This document shows positions 25,102-35,100 of a DNA stretch of 64,000 bases, piece after piece. Under the pieces are notes generated by a model. It did no database searches. It saw nothing but the letters and a program-made list of their open reading frames with translations, and was not told where the DNA came from. Positions within the stretch are counted from its first letter, which is position 1. Each line of letters opens with the position of its first letter. The DNA comes from Sphingomonas sp. dw_22. Lineage in GTDB: Bacteria > Pseudomonadota > Alphaproteobacteria > Sphingomonadales > Sphingomonadaceae. Both the position numbers and the translations under genes were made by a program. The DNA is taken from assembly GCF_018449795.1 (NCBI RefSeq), contig NZ_JAAVVE010000002.1, positions 124,001 to 188,000 on the forward strand. Direction: 5' to 3'.

Positions 25102-26391
25102 ATGATCCGGCTCGATGCCTCCGCGCCCGATTTCGCCACCGCCTTCACCGCGCTCGTCAATGCGCGGCGCGAGGCGGATGAGGATGTCGCGCGCAACGTC
25201 ACCCACATCATTGGCCGCGTGCGCGACGAGGGCGATGCGGCGGTCAAGGATCTGACCCGGCTGTTCGACAAGCACGACCTCGATCAGACCGGCTGGAAGA
25301 TCGACCGGGCCGACTGCCTCGCGGCATGGGAAGGGCTTTCCCCCGAGCTGCGCGACGCGCTGGAACTCGCCGCCGAGCGCATCGCGACCTATCACGCCAA
25401 GCAGCGCCCCGCCGACACCGACGAGATCGACGCGCAGGGCATCCGCCTGGGCGCGCGCTGGAAGGCAGTGGATTCGGCCGGCGTCTATGTGCCCGGCGGG
25501 CGGGCGGCCTATCCCAGCTCGGTGCTGATGAACGCCCTGCCCGCACGCGCCGCGGGCGTGGGCCGGCTGGTGATGGTGACGCCGACGCCCCGGGGCGAAG
25601 TGAACCCCCTCGTGCTGGCCGCCGCGCATCTGGCCGGCGTGGACGAGATCTGGCGCGTCGGCGGCGCGCAGGCGGTGGCGGCGCTCGCTTATGGCACCGA
25701 TCGCATCGCGCCGGTCGATGTCGTCACCGGCCCCGGCAATGCCTGGGTGGCCGAGGCCAAGCGCCAGCTTTACGGCGTGGTGGGCATCGACATGGTCGCC
25801 GGGCCGAGCGAAATCGTCGTGGTGGCGGACGCGAAGAACGATCCCGAATGGATCGCTGCCGACCTGCTCAGCCAGGCCGAGCACGACCCGACCAGCCAAT
25901 CGATCCTGTTCACCGACGATGCCGCATTCGCCGATGCCGTGGCCGAGACGGTCGATCGCCAGATCGCGCAGCTCGCCACCGCCGAGACGGCACGCGCGAG
26001 CTGGGATGCCAATGGCGCGATCATCCTCGTGCCCGGCCTGAGCGACGCCGTGCCGCTGGTCGATCGCCTCGCCCCCGAGCATCTCGAACTCGCCTGCGAC
26101 GCAGCGGAAGCGCTGTTCGAGCAGGTCCGCCATGCCGGATCGGTGTTCATCGGCCGCTACACGCCCGAGGCCGTGGGCGATTATGTCGCCGGCCCGAACC
26201 ACGTCCTTCCCACCGGCCGCCGGGCGCGCTTCGCCTCCGGCCTCTCGGTATTGGATTTCATGAAGCGCACCAGCTTCCTGTCCCTCGACCAGGCCGGCCT
26301 CGCCGCGATCGGCCCTGCCGCCGTCGCGCTGGCCGAGGCCGAGGGACTCCCCGCACATGCCCGATCCATCGCGATCCGGCTCAACCGATAA
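25102..26391 (+). CDS. hisD: Histidinol dehydrogenase
   Basis: Oxidises L-histidinol to L-histidine in two NAD-dependent steps, zinc-dependent. 429 residues, normal length. Signatures: VYVPGGRAAYPSSVLMNALPA, DVVTGPGNAWVAEAKRQLYG, DMVAGPSEIVVVAD, LLSQAEHDPTSQS (catalytic and zinc-binding Glu/His region) and the C-terminal GPNHVLPTGRRARFASGLSV. The likely ribosome site lies in the arm of the upstream repeat hairpin. nusB follows after 11 nt. Confidence 0.97.
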   Translation: MIRLDASAPDFATAFTALVNARREADEDVARNVTHIIGRVRDEGDAAVKDLTRLFDKHDLDQTGWKIDRADCLAAWEGLSPELRDALELAAERIATYHAKQRPADTDEIDAQGIRLGARWKAVDSAGVYVPGGRAAYPSSVLMNALPARAAGVGRLVMVTPTPRGEVNPLVLAAAHLAGVDEIWRVGGAQAVAALAYGTDRIAPVDVVTGPGNAWVAEAKRQLYGVVGIDMVAGPSEIVVVADAKNDPEWIAADLLSQAEHDPTSQSILFTDDAAFADAVAETVDRQIAQLATAETARASWDANGAIILVPGLSDAVPLVDRLAPEHLELACDAAEALFEQVRHAGSVFIGRYTPEAVGDYVAGPNHVLPTGRRARFASGLSVLDFMKRTSFLSLDQAGLAAIGPAAVALAEAEGLPAHARSIAIRLNR

Positions 26392-26402
26392 GAAGAAGAC
26401 CC

Positions 26403-26864
26403 ATGGCCAGTCCCAAAGCCCGTTCCCGTTCCAAGGCCCGCGCCGCCGCGCGGCTCGCCGCCGTCCAGGCGCTGTACCAGCAGGAGATGGAAGGGACGCA
26501 GATCGTCGTCCTGCTCAACGAATTCCATCAGCACCGGCTGGGCGCAACGATCGAGGACGTCGAATATGCCGACGCCGATGTCGCCTTTTTCGACGATATC
26601 GTGAAGGGCGTGGACGCCCGCCGCGACGAGATCGACGGACTGGTGGCGTCCAAGCTGACGGCCGACTGGTCGATGGAGCGGCTCGACAAGCCGATGCGAC
26701 AGATCCTGCGCGCGGGAACGTATGAGCTGCTGGCGCGGCCGGACGTGCCGGTGGGCGCGGTTATCAGCGAGTATCTCGACGTGACCGACGCATTCTACGA
26801 CCGGCGCGAGAAGGGGTTCGTCAACGGCATCCTCGATGCCGTGGCAAAGGAAGCTCGGAGCTAG
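26403..26864 (+). CDS. nusB: Transcription antitermination factor NusB
   Basis: 153 residues from the ATG at 26403. It binds boxA of rRNA leaders together with S10 (NusE). An Arg/Lys-rich N-terminus (KARSRSKARAAARLAAVQALYQQ) is followed by helices with MRQILRAGTYELL, PVGAVISEYLDVTDAFYD and GFVNGILDAVAKE, the family core. Normally followed by thiL; here an extra gene intervenes. Confidence 0.96.
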   Translation: MASPKARSRSKARAAARLAAVQALYQQEMEGTQIVVLLNEFHQHRLGATIEDVEYADADVAFFDDIVKGVDARRDEIDGLVASKLTADWSMERLDKPMRQILRAGTYELLARPDVPVGAVISEYLDVTDAFYDRREKGFVNGILDAVAKEARS

Positions 26865-26871
26865 AACATCG

Positions 26872-26903
26872 ACTACATGTGTAGTTGACTACGTTTGTAG
26901 TCA
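26872..26903 (+). promoter_or_regulatory. Tandem BlaI/CopY-type operators
   Basis: Two adjacent dyads start 8 nt after nusB: ACTACATGTGTAGT (26872-26885; contains TACA-N2-TGTA) and TGACTACGTTTGTAGTCA (26886-26903). They also form a 16-bp direct repeat, GACTAC-N3-TGTAGT. TACA-N2-TGTA is the core bound by BlaI/MecI/CopY-type winged-helix repressors. No such regulator is encoded in the window. The ATG of the exported peptidase-like protein lies about 40 nt downstream. Confidence 0.6.
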
Positions 26904-26944
26904 ACGCCTATGCCGGCTTCGCAACCATGGCGGAGTGGGCATAT

Positions 26945-27988
26945 ATGCGAAGATATCGGGGCCTGGGCGCGCTCTTCCTGGTGACGGCCGCCCCCGCGGC
27001 CGCAAGCCCCGGGCTTTGCGACGAAGCGGGTTGGCGGGCACAATTTGCCGGCGCGCTAAGCTGCGTCGCCACGCGTGACGGCATCGCGATCGCAGCCACC
27101 GGCGAGGCGGCGACCCTGGCATCGGTGATCGATGAGGCGAGCGACCGCTATGCCGCGGCCTTCGCCCCGCCGGGCAAGCCGATCGCAGTCGTGGCGGGCG
27201 GCAGCCTGACCCGCGATCAGGGCGACTTTCTGCGCGCGCATGGCTATATTCCCTTCCCATGGATCAGCGGCGACCAGCGCCGGACCCTGGCGGCAGGCGC
27301 AATCCGCGCCCAGATCGTGGCGCAACATCCCGAATTGTCGCCGGAACAGCGCGACGCCGCGGTGGCGGGCGCGCTCGCACAACGGTCGAGCGATCCCGGC
27401 GGCGCGCGCGAGCGTGGAGCGCTGGCGCACGAACTCGGTCATATGTGGTTTCGCGACATGTTCGATCGCACCCCCGCACCCGCTTCCGAGGAAACGCGCT
27501 ACGGCAGCGCCGCACCCGACTGGATCGACGAGATGGCGGCGATCCTGGTCGAGAATGACCAACTCACGGAGCAGCGCCGGGCGGCGCTCTCGCGCTATGT
27601 CGCGGGAAGCGGGACCGACGGACTATATCCGCTCGCCGAGTATCTGACGATGGAGCACCCGGTCCTGCGCGCGGCCGAAGCGCGGCAAGCCGTGGCGGGA
27701 ACGCCCGTCCAGGAGGGCGGTAGTCGCGTGATGGTGTTGTCCGGCGCCGACGCGCAGAAGCTGACCGGCACCACCACGCCGATCCGCTTCTACGTCCAGT
27801 CGCGCGGCTTTGCCGATTTCCTGATCGAGCGGAGCGCGGAACCGCACATCTTCGATACGATCGCCAAGGCATTGAGCCGTGGCCAGGGTTTCGAGGACTG
27901 GTTGAGGCGCGACGGCAAGCGACATCGCCTGCCCTCCACCCTGGCGGAGCTCAACCTGGCCTGGGAGGCCTGGGCGAAAGCACGCTAG
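26945..27988 (+). CDS. Exported gluzincin-like metallopeptidase-fold protein
   Basis: 347 residues from the ATG at 26945 (GGAG 10 nt upstream; an ATG at 26927 is possible). A signal peptide MRRYRGLGALFLVTAAPAAA is followed by Ser. H162-E163-L-G-H166 is a zinc-metalloprotease HExxH, and E196 in PDWIDEMAAILVE, 30 residues on, is placed like the third ligand of gluzincins. Protease activity is inferred from these motifs only. It is inserted between nusB and thiL and has its own tandem dyad operator, so it may be a cell-envelope stress or antibiotic-response gene. No close family is recognised. Confidence 0.75.
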   Translation: MRRYRGLGALFLVTAAPAAASPGLCDEAGWRAQFAGALSCVATRDGIAIAATGEAATLASVIDEASDRYAAAFAPPGKPIAVVAGGSLTRDQGDFLRAHGYIPFPWISGDQRRTLAAGAIRAQIVAQHPELSPEQRDAAVAGALAQRSSDPGGARERGALAHELGHMWFRDMFDRTPAPASEETRYGSAAPDWIDEMAAILVENDQLTEQRRAALSRYVAGSGTDGLYPLAEYLTMEHPVLRAAEARQAVAGTPVQEGGSRVMVLSGADAQKLTGTTTPIRFYVQSRGFADFLIERSAEPHIFDTIAKALSRGQGFEDWLRRDGKRHRLPSTLAELNLAWEAWAKAR

Positions 27989-28032
27989 CTCCGGCATTCG
28001 CGTCGGCGGTGCGGCACTGCTATGCGGTCGCG

Positions 28033-28932
28033 ATGCGCGAATCCGCCTTTATCCATGCCTTGCGCGCGCTGCCGCTCCACTCCGGCGCGCGCGGATTGAT
28101 GGATGACGCGGCGGTGCTGGGCGATCTCGTGCTGACCCATGACATGCTTGCCGAGGGCGTGCACTATTTGGCCAGCGATCCGCCGCAGGACGTGGCGTGG
28201 AAGCTGCTGGCGGTGAACCTGTCCGATCTCGCCGCCAAGGGCGCGCGCCCGCGCGGCGTGCTGCTCGGTTATCCACTGGCGGGCGATAGCGCCTGGGATG
28301 CCGCGTTTCTCGACGGGCTGGGCGCAGCATTGGCGACATTCGAATGCCCGCTGCTGGGGGGCGACACGATTGCCCTCGCGCCCGGTGCGCCCCGCATCCT
28401 CTCACTGACGGCGCTCGGCGCCAGCGGCTCGGCGCCGGCCCGATCCGGCGCGAAAACGGGCGACGCCCTGTGGGTGACCGGTACGATCGGCGATGCCGGC
28501 GCGGGCCTGAAGATCGCACAGGGCGCCGAAGGCCCGCCCAAGCTTCTTGCCCGCTATCGCCGCCCCCGCCCGCGGCTCGCCGAGGGACAGGCGCTCGGCC
28601 CGGTCGTCCATGCGATGATGGACGTCTCCGACGGGCTGCTGATCGATGCCGACCGGATGGCGAAGGCGAGCGGACTTGCCGTCTCGATCGACCTCGGCGC
28701 CGTCCCGCTATCGGCCGCCTATGCTGAATTCGCCGGGACCGACCGGCCGGCACGGCTCGCGGCGGTGACAGCGGGCGACGATTATGAACTGCTCTTCGCC
28801 GCCGCGCCCGGCATGGTGCCGCCGGTCCCCGCCGCGCGCATCGGCGCCTTCGCCACGGGCGCCGGGATCACGCTGACGCATGCGGGCGAAGCGCTTCCCC
28901 TGCCCGCCCGTCTGGGCTTCGAGCACGGCTGA
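28033..28932 (+). CDS. thiL: Thiamine-monophosphate kinase
   Basis: Phosphorylates thiamine phosphate to thiamine diphosphate. About 299 residues from the ATG at 28033; an upstream in-frame ATG at 28009 is less likely. PurM-like fold: DDAAVLGDLVLTHDMLAEGVHY (Mg-binding Asp cluster), KLLAVNLSDLAAKGARPRG, GGDTIALAP, VSDGLLIDADRMAKASG and AGDDYELLFA. The family usually reads GDDAA; here MDDAA. nusB-thiL is a common pairing, interrupted here by the peptidase-like gene. Confidence 0.94.
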   Translation: MRESAFIHALRALPLHSGARGLMDDAAVLGDLVLTHDMLAEGVHYLASDPPQDVAWKLLAVNLSDLAAKGARPRGVLLGYPLAGDSAWDAAFLDGLGAALATFECPLLGGDTIALAPGAPRILSLTALGASGSAPARSGAKTGDALWVTGTIGDAGAGLKIAQGAEGPPKLLARYRRPRPRLAEGQALGPVVHAMMDVSDGLLIDADRMAKASGLAVSIDLGAVPLSAAYAEFAGTDRPARLAAVTAGDDYELLFAAAPGMVPPVPAARIGAFATGAGITLTHAGEALPLPARLGFEHG

Positions 28933-29058
28933 ATCGCCCCGGGAAGCGCTGCTTGCGCTCGCCCCGCAATCCTATACCTTCCTCGACGCGCAACAGATCG
29001 GCGGCAAAGCCGACGTTTCCGCGAACCTCGAAAGTTCCAAGGGGAAGGACTTCACCAG

Positions 29059-31233
29059 ATGACGATAGTTTATCTCGCCATCGTCTGCGGCCTGATCGCC
29101 GTACTCTATGGCTTCGTGACCAGCCAGCAGGTGCTGAGGGCGCCCGCCGGCAACGAGAAGATGCAGGATATCGCCGCCGCCATACAGGAAGGCGCGAAGG
29201 CCTATCTGGGCCGGCAGTACATGACCATCGGCATCGTCGGCGTGATCGTCGCCGTCGTGTTGTTCTTCACTTTGGGCGGGCTTTCCACGCTCGGCTTCGT
29301 GATCGGCGCGGTGCTCTCGGGCGTCGCCGGATTCGTCGGCATGAACATCTCGGTGCGCGCCAACGTCCGCACCGCCGAGGCCGCGCGCACCAGCCTGCAG
29401 GGCGGGCTCACCCTCGCCTTCCGCTCGGGCGCCATCACCGGCATGCTGGTGGCAGGGCTCGGGCTGCTCTCGATCTCGGTGCTGTTCTGGTATCTGGTCG
29501 CCCAGGCCGGCTATGCGCCCAATGCGCGCGAGGTCGTCCAGACGCTCACCGCGCTTGCCTTCGGCGCCTCGCTGATCTCGATCTTCGCGCGTCTCGGCGG
29601 CGGCATCTTCACCAAGGCCGCAGACGTCGGCGCCGACCTGGTCGGCAAGGTCGAGGCGGGCATTCCCGAGGACGACCCCCGCAACCCGGCCGTGATCGCC
29701 GATAACGTCGGCGACAATGTCGGCGACTGCGCCGGCATGGCGGCCGATCTTTTCGAGACCTATGTCGTGACGCTCGGCCTCACCATGGTCTCGATCGCGC
29801 TGCTGATGGGGAGCCTGCCGGGCGACCTGCTGCTCAAGCTGATGTCGCTGCCGCTGATCGTCGGCGGCGTGTGCATCATCACTTCGATCATCGGCACCTA
29901 TATGGTCCGGCTGGGCAAGGGCCAGTCGATCATGGGCGCGCTCTACAAGGGCTTCTGGACCACCGTGATCCTGTCGATCCCGGCGATCTGGTTCGCGACC
30001 CAATATGTGCTGGGCGACATGCACGCGGTAATCGGCGGACTGGGCGACGCGAGCGCGCTGACCAGCGAGGAAGGACTCACCGCCGAAGCCGTGGCTGGCC
30101 TGATCGCCACGCCGCAGATTACCGGCCTCAGCCTGTTCCTCTGCATGATGATCGGCCTGGCGGTGACCGGACTCCTTGTCTGGATCACCGAATATTACAC
30201 GGGCACCAATTATCGGCCGGTCAAGTCGATCGCCCGTGCATCGGTGACGGGGCACGGCACCAACGTGATCCAGGGCCTGGCGGTCAGCCTCGAATCCACC
30301 GCGTTGCCGACCCTGGTGATCGTGGTGGCGGTGATCGCCACCTATCAGATCGCGGGCATATTGGGCGTGGCCTTCGCCGCGACGTCGCTGCTGGCGCTGG
30401 CCGGCATGGTCGTCGCGCTGGATGCCTATGGGCCGGTGACCGACAATGCCGGCGGCATCGCCGAGATGGCGGGCCTGCCCGACGATGTGCGCCACCGCAC
30501 CGACGCGCTCGATGCGGTGGGCAACACCACCAAGGCCGTGACCAAGGGCTATGCGATCGGCTCCGCCGCGCTCGCCGCTTTGGTGCTGTTCGGGGCGTAC
30601 ACGACCGACCTCAAGGAATTCTTCCCCAACGTCGTCGTCGATTTCTCGCTCAGCAATCCCTACGTGATCGTCGGATTGCTGCTCGGGGCGCTGCTGCCTT
30701 ATCTGTTCGGCGCGTTCGGCATGACTGCCGTGGGCCGGGCGGCAGGTTCGGTGGTCGAGGACGTCCGCGCCCAGTTCAGGGGCAATCCGGGCATCATGGC
30801 CGGCACCAGCCGCCCGGATTACGCCCGCACCGTAGACATCGTCACCAAGGCGGCGATCAAGGAGATGATCATCCCCTCGCTGCTGCCGGTGCTGAGCCCG
30901 ATCGCGGTGTATTTCATCATCACCGCGGTTGCCGGCCAGCATGAGGGCTTCGCGGCTTTGGGCGCGATGCTGCTCGGCGTGATCGTCTCCGGGCTGTTTG
31001 TCGCCATCTCGATGACTTCGGGCGGCGGCGCCTGGGACAATGCCAAGAAATATATCGAGGACGGCAATTATGGCGGCAAGGGCTCCGACGCCCATAAGGC
31101 GGCCGTGACCGGCGACACGGTGGGCGATCCCTATAAGGACACCGCCGGTCCGGCGGTGAATCCGATGATCAAGATCACCAACATCGTCGCGCTGCTGCTG
31201 CTCGCGGCACTGGCGGCGGGCCATATCGGCTGA
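29059..31233 (+). CDS. hppA: Membrane-bound H+-pumping pyrophosphatase, K+-independent
   Basis: 724 residues, about 16 membrane helices. Hydrolyses cytoplasmic pyrophosphate and pumps protons. The catalytic stretch [11 protein letters not shown] is at 189-199, then [20 protein letters not shown] (Asp-rich Mg-PPi site), and near the C-terminus DNAKKYIE and [19 protein letters not shown]492 in GNTTKA marks the K+-independent subclass (Ala there in K+-dependent enzymes). It is flanked by thiL and a strong terminator. Confidence 0.97.
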   Translation: MTIVYLAIVCGLIAVLYGFVTSQQVLRAPAGNEKMQDIAAAIQEGAKAYLGRQYMTIGIVGVIVAVVLFFTLGGLSTLGFVIGAVLSGVAGFVGMNISVRANVRTAEAARTSLQGGLTLAFRSGAITGMLVAGLGLLSISVLFWYLVAQAGYAPNAREVVQTLTALAFGASLISIFARLGGGIFTKAADVGADLVGKVEAGIPEDDPRNPAVIADNVGDNVGDCAGMAADLFETYVVTLGLTMVSIALLMGSLPGDLLLKLMSLPLIVGGVCIITSIIGTYMVRLGKGQSIMGALYKGFWTTVILSIPAIWFATQYVLGDMHAVIGGLGDASALTSEEGLTAEAVAGLIATPQITGLSLFLCMMIGLAVTGLLVWITEYYTGTNYRPVKSIARASVTGHGTNVIQGLAVSLESTALPTLVIVVAVIATYQIAGILGVAFAATSLLALAGMVVALDAYGPVTDNAGGIAEMAGLPDDVRHRTDALDAVGNTTKAVTKGYAIGSAALAALVLFGAYTTDLKEFFPNVVVDFSLSNPYVIVGLLLGALLPYLFGAFGMTAVGRAAGSVVEDVRAQFRGNPGIMAGTSRPDYARTVDIVTKAAIKEMIIPSLLPVLSPIAVYFIITAVAGQHEGFAALGAMLLGVIVSGLFVAISMTSGGGAWDNAKKYIEDGNYGGKGSDAHKAAVTGDTVGDPYKDTAGPAVNPMIKITNIVALLLLAALAAGHIG

Positions 31234-31260
31234 CCCCTAGACTAAAGTCGAATACCCTTC

Positions 31261-31291
31261 GGCCCGCCGGCTCCATGCCGGCGGGCCTTTT
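31261..31291 (+). terminator. Rho-independent terminator after hppA
   Basis: An 11-bp perfect stem GGCCCGCCGGC / GCCGGCGGGCC with loop TCCAT, followed by TTTT. It starts 28 nt after the hppA stop. Confidence 0.9.
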
Positions 31292-31483
31292 GGTCCAAGC
31301 TGTCAGGGCGAAGTGCCTGCACGGAACGCATAATTCGCCGATCACCCGGAATCGCCGCGGGTGCCGCTCCGCCCGCCCCGACATACCTGTTGTTCGAAAA
31401 TCCGCCGCACCGCGCCATCCCCCTTCCATACCCCTCCTATAATGCTCCCAGATCATGGGATTATAAGGCGTGGGAGAAGTCCT

Positions 31484-33334
31484 TTGCGGTTGAAAATTGG
31501 GGCTCGGGTGAATCTGATCGGCCTGGCGGCGTTCGCCGGCCTGGTGCTGATGCTGTGCTTGTCGATATTCCAGCTCGACAGGGTCATGCGCAGCGACATC
31601 GCCAATCAGACGCAGAAGACCGTCGAGAGCGCCTATAGCGTGATCGCCCATTACCAAGCCGAGGAAGCCGCCGGCCGGCTGAGCCGCGAAAAGGCGCAGG
31701 CCGCAGCGATCGAGACGATCCGCGCGATGCGCTATTCCGGTGAAGAGTATTTCTGGATCAACGACATGCAGCCGCGGATGGTGGTGCATCCGATGAAGCC
31801 GGAGCTCGCCGGCAAGGACATGTCGGAAGAGGCCGATCCGAACGGCATCCATCTGTTTCGCGAGATGGTGAATGTCGTGCGCGCCAAGGGCGAGGGGTTC
31901 GTCAACTATAGCTGGCCCAAGCCCGGCAAGGCCGAGCCGCAGCCCAAGATCTCGTTCGTGAAGGGCTTTGCGCCCTGGGGCTGGGTGGTCGGCAGCGGCG
32001 TCTATGTCGATGACGTCGAAAGCGCGGTGTATGGCGCAGCCGTCCGCCAGGGGACGATGGCGCTCGCGTTGATCCTTGCGGTCAACGCCCTCGCCTATTT
32101 CCTCGGCCTGTCGATCACACGCCCGCTGACCGCGATCACCCGCCGGATGCGCGCCCTCGCCCAGGACGACAGGGACAGCGACATCCCCGGGCTCAACCGC
32201 GGCGACGAGATCGGCCAGATGGCGGATGCGCTGGAAGTGTTCCGCGAAGCCGCGGTGGCGAAGGACCGCGCCGAAGCCGCCAAGGCGAAGTCGGATGCCG
32301 AGCAGCAATTCGTGGTCGATACCGTGTCGGGCAAGCTCGCGAACCTTTCCGGCGGCGATCTGACCGCCGAGATCGACGTCGATTTCCCGCAATCCTATTC
32401 GGCGCTCAAATCCAACTACAACACCGCCGTCGGCAATCTGCGCGACCTGATCGGCGCGCTTTCCGAGACCGCCATCACGATCCGCACCGGCGCGAGCGAG
32501 ATCGCCCAGGCATCCGAGGATCTCGCCCGCCGCACCGAAGCCAATGCGGCAAGCCTGGAGGAAACCTCGGCATCGCTCACCCAGATGCGCGGCCGGCTCC
32601 AGAATTCGGCCGAGGCATCGGATCGCACCGTCGGCCAGGCCAATGCGGCGATCGAGATCGTCGGCAACGGCCGCTCCACCGCCGACGACGCCGTCGCCGC
32701 GATGAATCGCGTTTCGGACAGCGCACAGGGCATCGACGGCGTGATCGAGGGTCTCGACAAGATCGCCTTCCAGACGCGCGTGCTCGCCATGAATGCGGCG
32801 GTCGAGGCAGGCCGTGCCGGCGAGGCGGGCCGTGGCTTCGCAGTCGTCGCCGATCTGGTGTCCGCGCTCGCGATGCGCGCCGAGGAAGAGGCCGGCCGCG
32901 CCCGCGACCAGCTCACCGCCACCCAAGCCGACATTGGCGCGGCCGTGGACGCGGTGCGCAATGTCGACGGCGCGCTCGCCAGCATTTCCGGCAGCGTCGA
33001 GCAGGTGCATGGGCTGGTGGCGTCGATGGCGGAGGACAATCGCGCCCAATCGGACACGATCGCAGAGATCGCCACGGCGGTCGGCGTGATGGACACTTCG
33101 ACCCAGCAGAATGCGGCGATGGTCGAGCAGACCTCGGCGGCGGCACGCACCCTTTCGGGCGAGGTCGATCGCCTGGCCGAGCGGGCAGCGGGCTTCCGCA
33201 CGGGCGCCCCGCATGCAGCAGTCGCAAGCACGAGCCGCCAGGCTCCGCGCAAGCCGGCCGCGACCGCCACGGTAGCGGCACTCCGCACGCCCAGCCTCGT
33301 CCCGGCCGCTGCCGGCGACTGGGCGAGTTTCTGA
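31484..33334 (+). CDS. Methyl-accepting chemotaxis protein with sCache-type sensor
   Basis: 616 residues if started at TTG 31484, which has GGGAGA at 31472-31477 and is followed by MRLKIGARVNLIGLAAFAG-type TM1. A perfect TATAAT at 31438-31443 could be its -10. Order: TM1 (about 9-32), periplasmic sCache_2 domain (about 40-190; EEYFWINDMQPRMVVHPM), TM2 (about 195-215), HAMP, then the cytoplasmic signalling hairpin with tip FQTRVLAMNAAVEAGRAGEA. The C-terminal tail is Ala/Pro-rich and lacks a CheR-tethering pentapeptide. No che genes are nearby. Confidence 0.9.
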   Translation: MRLKIGARVNLIGLAAFAGLVLMLCLSIFQLDRVMRSDIANQTQKTVESAYSVIAHYQAEEAAGRLSREKAQAAAIETIRAMRYSGEEYFWINDMQPRMVVHPMKPELAGKDMSEEADPNGIHLFREMVNVVRAKGEGFVNYSWPKPGKAEPQPKISFVKGFAPWGWVVGSGVYVDDVESAVYGAAVRQGTMALALILAVNALAYFLGLSITRPLTAITRRMRALAQDDRDSDIPGLNRGDEIGQMADALEVFREAAVAKDRAEAAKAKSDAEQQFVVDTVSGKLANLSGGDLTAEIDVDFPQSYSALKSNYNTAVGNLRDLIGALSETAITIRTGASEIAQASEDLARRTEANAASLEETSASLTQMRGRLQNSAEASDRTVGQANAAIEIVGNGRSTADDAVAAMNRVSDSAQGIDGVIEGLDKIAFQTRVLAMNAAVEAGRAGEAGRGFAVVADLVSALAMRAEEEAGRARDQLTATQADIGAAVDAVRNVDGALASISGSVEQVHGLVASMAEDNRAQSDTIAEIATAVGVMDTSTQQNAAMVEQTSAAARTLSGEVDRLAERAAGFRTGAPHAAVASTSRQAPRKPAATATVAALRTPSLVPAAAGDWASF

Positions 33335-33359
33335 TCGCCGGGCGCGCGGAGAAAATACC

Positions 33360-34748
33360 ATGGTTTCAAATCGTGCGCGGGCCCTGCTCGCGGGGACGAT
33401 CCTTGCCTGCTGCCCCGCCCCCGTGCTGGCGCAGCAGGCGCCGCGCGAAGCGGACCTCACGGCGCGCCTCGCCGCTCTGGAGAACCAGCTACGCGCGCTC
33501 GATGCCGAAATGACCATATTGCGCGCCGATCTGGCGGCGGAGCGGCAGAAGAACGCGCCCGCGCTGCCGGCGACGCCTTCGACGCCCATCCCGGCGCAAC
33601 TCGCAGTCCAGGCCCCTGCCAGGGCGCCGGCCTCCAGCGGCGGCACGACGATCCGCATCGGCGGCTTCTTCAAGTCGGTGGCTTCGTTCAGCCATACGAG
33701 CGGCGGCGCGATCCCGGCCAATTCGACCGGCCGCGATTTCTACGTCCCCTCGACGATCCCGATCGGCGGTCGATCCGACGGCACCGATTACGAGGCGCAT
33801 GCGAAGCAGACGCGCATCGTTGTCAATGCGACCACGCCGGTCGAGGGGCATACGCTGTCGGGCCTGCTCGAAATGGATTTCCAGACCTCGCCCGGCGCGG
33901 GCAACCAGCGCATGACCAACGCCTATGCTCCCGGTCTGCGCCGCGGCTATCTGGCGTTCGACGATTTCCTGGTCGGGCAGGAATGGAGCAATTTCCAATA
34001 TGTCGCCGCGCTGCCCGAGACGACGGACTATCTCGGGCCGAGCGAGGGCACGGTGTTCGTCCGCCAGGCGCAGCTCCGCTATACGCGCGCCCTGGGCAAG
34101 CGGCTGACCCTGTCGGTCGCTGCCGAGAATGCCGCGACGGTGACAAGCGCGAAGGGCGACGCCACGCTGATCGAGAATGACAGCGATCGCCTGCCGGACG
34201 TGACCGCGCGGCTCAGCGTGCGTGCCGGCGCGGGCGAATTGTCGCTGGCCGGGCTCGTCCGCCAGTTGACGGTCGCGGGAGCCGCGAACGGCTCGGACGA
34301 TGCCGCCGCCTGGGGCGTCTCCTTCGCCGGAAAGCTGCCCTTCGGCCCCGGCGGGCGGCACGACCTGCGCTTCATGGTCACGCGCGGATCCGGCATCGGC
34401 CGCTATGTCGGGCTCAATCTCGCGCCCGACGCGATGCTCGTGACCACGGCATCCGCATTGCGGCTGGAGCCGGTGGACGTCACGGCAGGCTTCGCCGCGC
34501 TGCGGCTCGGCTGGAGCGGCACGCTGCGATCGACCGTGATGGGCAGCTACCAGAAAATCGGCTTCCCGGACGGCCTGGCGACGCCCGCCGCCACCGACCG
34601 CGCCTGGAGCGCGACCGCGAACCTCTTCTATTCGCCGGTCAAGCCGCTCGACCTCGGCATCGAGATGCGGCACGGCGAGCGCGGCCTGGTTTCGGGGGAC
34701 AGCGGCACGCTGGATCGCGTCGAGATGATCGCCAGGTATAATTTCTGA
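33360..34748 (+). CDS. DcaP-like trimeric outer-membrane porin
   Basis: 462 residues with a signal peptide ending near VLA-Q (residue 24). A short coiled coil ([20 protein letters not shown], about 30-60) and a Pro/Ala linker precede the barrel, which begins [20 protein letters not shown] and ends in a terminal Phe (EMIARYNF). These traits match the DcaP family, in which an N-terminal coiled coil helps trimerise a dicarboxylate-permeable porin. It is 25 nt downstream of the chemoreceptor, suggesting joint expression: sense and take up the same solute. Substrate unknown. Confidence 0.85.
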   Translation: MVSNRARALLAGTILACCPAPVLAQQAPREADLTARLAALENQLRALDAEMTILRADLAAERQKNAPALPATPSTPIPAQLAVQAPARAPASSGGTTIRIGGFFKSVASFSHTSGGAIPANSTGRDFYVPSTIPIGGRSDGTDYEAHAKQTRIVVNATTPVEGHTLSGLLEMDFQTSPGAGNQRMTNAYAPGLRRGYLAFDDFLVGQEWSNFQYVAALPETTDYLGPSEGTVFVRQAQLRYTRALGKRLTLSVAAENAATVTSAKGDATLIENDSDRLPDVTARLSVRAGAGELSLAGLVRQLTVAGAANGSDDAAAWGVSFAGKLPFGPGGRHDLRFMVTRGSGIGRYVGLNLAPDAMLVTTASALRLEPVDVTAGFAALRLGWSGTLRSTVMGSYQKIGFPDGLATPAATDRAWSATANLFYSPVKPLDLGIEMRHGERGLVSGDSGTLDRVEMIARYNF

Positions 34749-34869
34749 TCCCGCCGCGTGCCTCCGGCGCTCTGGTATCGGCGGGCGGCAACGCCCACCT
34801 TCCCTTTTTCATCACACCAGAGTAAAGGCACCGCCACTTCGCGGGCGCTCACCTAAGAGAGGCATATTT

Positions 34870-35088
34870 TTGGCCAAAGAAGAACTGCTTGAAATGCGTG
34901 GACAAGTTGTGGAGCTTCTCCCCAACGCCATGTTCCGTGTCCGGCTCGAGAACGATCACGAGATCCTGGGCCACACCGCCGGCAAGATGCGCAAGAATCG
35001 CATCCGCGTGCTGGTGGGCGACGAGGTTCTGGTCGAGCTCACGCCCTACGACCTGACCAAGGGCCGTATCACCTACCGCTTCAAATAA
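34870..35088 (+). CDS. infA: Translation initiation factor IF-1
   Basis: 72 residues, S1/OB fold, starting at TTG 34870. The family is essential and the whole sequence is canonical ([20 protein letters not shown] ... [18 protein letters not shown]). AAGAGAGG lies about 9 nt upstream. It heads a compact run infA-maf-RNase E/G-yacG with overlaps. Confidence 0.98.
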   Translation: MAKEELLEMRGQVVELLPNAMFRVRLENDHEILGHTAGKMRKNRIRVLVGDEVLVELTPYDLTKGRITYRFK

Positions 35089-35100
35089 ACGGCAGCCCGC

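Noticed and set aside
28972..31224. Long minus-strand open frame opposite hppA (750 codons)
   Set aside because: His/Asp/Arg-rich translation is the mirror of a conserved membrane protein; no motif, no ribosome site.
31175..33721. Long minus-strand open frame opposite the chemoreceptor and porin start
   Set aside because: Spans two convincing plus-strand genes and a terminator; composition is that of an antisense frame.
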